64,000 nucleotides of DNA from Nocardioides sp. InS609-2. GTDB taxonomy: Bacteria > Actinomycetota > Actinomycetes > Propionibacteriales > Nocardioidaceae. Shown in pieces: positions 63,787 through 64,000 of this stretch (positions are counted from its first letter, which is position 1; each line of letters opens with the position of its first letter). The notes below the pieces were generated by a model. That model was given only the letters and a program-made list of their open reading frames with translations, was not told where the DNA came from and made no database searches. Location of the stretch: the NCBI RefSeq assembly GCF_023208195.1, contig NZ_CP060034.1, positions 930,001 through 994,000 of the forward strand. The letters run 5' to 3'. The position numbers and the translations under genes were made by a program.

Positions 63787-64000
63787 TCAGCGGCGGTCGA
63801 CATCGACGAAGTCGATGCGCGCACCGCCGCGGCCCGCGAGGGCCGAGATGACGGTACGGAACGCGGTGGCCGTGCGGCCGTTGCGTCCGATGACCTTGCC
63901 GAGGTCGTCGGGGTGGACCCGGACCTCGAGGATCGAGCCGCGCTTGAGCTGCTTGTCGCGCACGGTCACGTCGTCAGGGTTGTCGACGACACCGCGGACG
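63787..64000 (-). CDS. khpA: KH-domain RNA-binding protein, C-terminal part (runs off the window)
   Basis: About 70 C-terminal residues are visible; the start lies beyond base 64000. The KH motif is clear: ILEVRVHPDDLGKVIGRNGRTATAFRTVISALAG with the GxxG loop IGRNGRTA. This small protein follows rpsP and precedes rimM in actinobacteria and other Gram-positives, and relatives bind RNA in complex with KhpB/Jag. The UUCG hairpin at 63740 follows the stop. Confidence 0.93.
   Translation of the reverse strand, partial: VRGVVDNPDDVTVRDKQLKRGSILEVRVHPDDLGKVIGRNGRTATAFRTVISALAGRGGARIDFVDVDRR

Overview
This window is high-GC DNA with frequent GTG starts and many 4-nt ATGA/GTGA gene overlaps. Its gene order is the actinobacterial block khpA-rimM-trmD-rplS-lepB-rnhB-DUF2469-yraN-comM-dprA-xerC-M23-rpsB-tsf-pyrH-frr-cdsA / rlmN / dxr-rseP-ispG / GNAT / proS, all on the minus strand. 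The TrmD-acetyltransferase fusion, the long tail on ribosomal protein S2 and the lack of a whiG gene between dprA and rpsB suggest Nocardioides or a close relative (Propionibacteriales). This assignment is inference from gene content. No rRNA, tRNA, CRISPR array, transposase or prophage was recognised.

The housekeeping backbone occupies both ends. From 64 kb down to about 45.6 kb it runs khpA to cdsA. A TadE/TadG pair is inserted near 58 kb, and a secreted repeat protein with a decayed duplicate lies near 51-52 kb. From 8.0 kb down to 0 it runs dxr, rseP, ispG, an acetyltransferase and proS, with a secreted protein inserted between ispG and the acetyltransferase. rlmN (36-37 kb) sits alone between two blocks of metabolic cargo.

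Cargo block A (37-45.6 kb) holds the glycerol system: glpF-glpK-glpD on the minus strand, and divergently an IclR regulator coupled to a second glycerol kinase. It also holds a membrane protein and a histidine phosphatase/RmlD-like pair coupled to cdsA. Cargo block B (8-36 kb) holds an Fe3+/polyamine-type ABC importer; an ArsR/MFS/truncated acyl-CoA synthetase locus with its own operator and a long palindrome; a TPR pseudogene; a polyamine uptake and catabolism cluster; an M1 aminopeptidase; a persulfide-dioxygenase-like/rhodanese fusion; a RIO-type kinase; a LOG-like protein; and a GT4 glycosyltransferase. The polyamine cluster contains potD-A-B-C, an FAD oxidase, an aminotransferase, an aldehyde dehydrogenase, a saccharopine-dehydrogenase-like protein, an amidohydrolase and an Lrp regulator.

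Polyamines would enter through PotABCD. They would be deaminated by the aminotransferase or the FAD oxidase and oxidised to GABA-type acids by the aldehyde dehydrogenase, with the divergent Lrp/AsnC protein as likely regulator. Glycerol would enter by GlpF and be converted by GlpK and GlpD to dihydroxyacetone phosphate.

A recurring regulatory trait is a TANNNT -10 hexamer placed 6-7 nt before an ATG/GTG start, the layout of leaderless transcripts. Eleven genes show it. The window also holds several striking palindromes: an overlapping double hairpin before rimM, a 23-bp-stem palindrome that supplies a stop codon, and a hairpin whose arms contain the stop codons of two converging genes.
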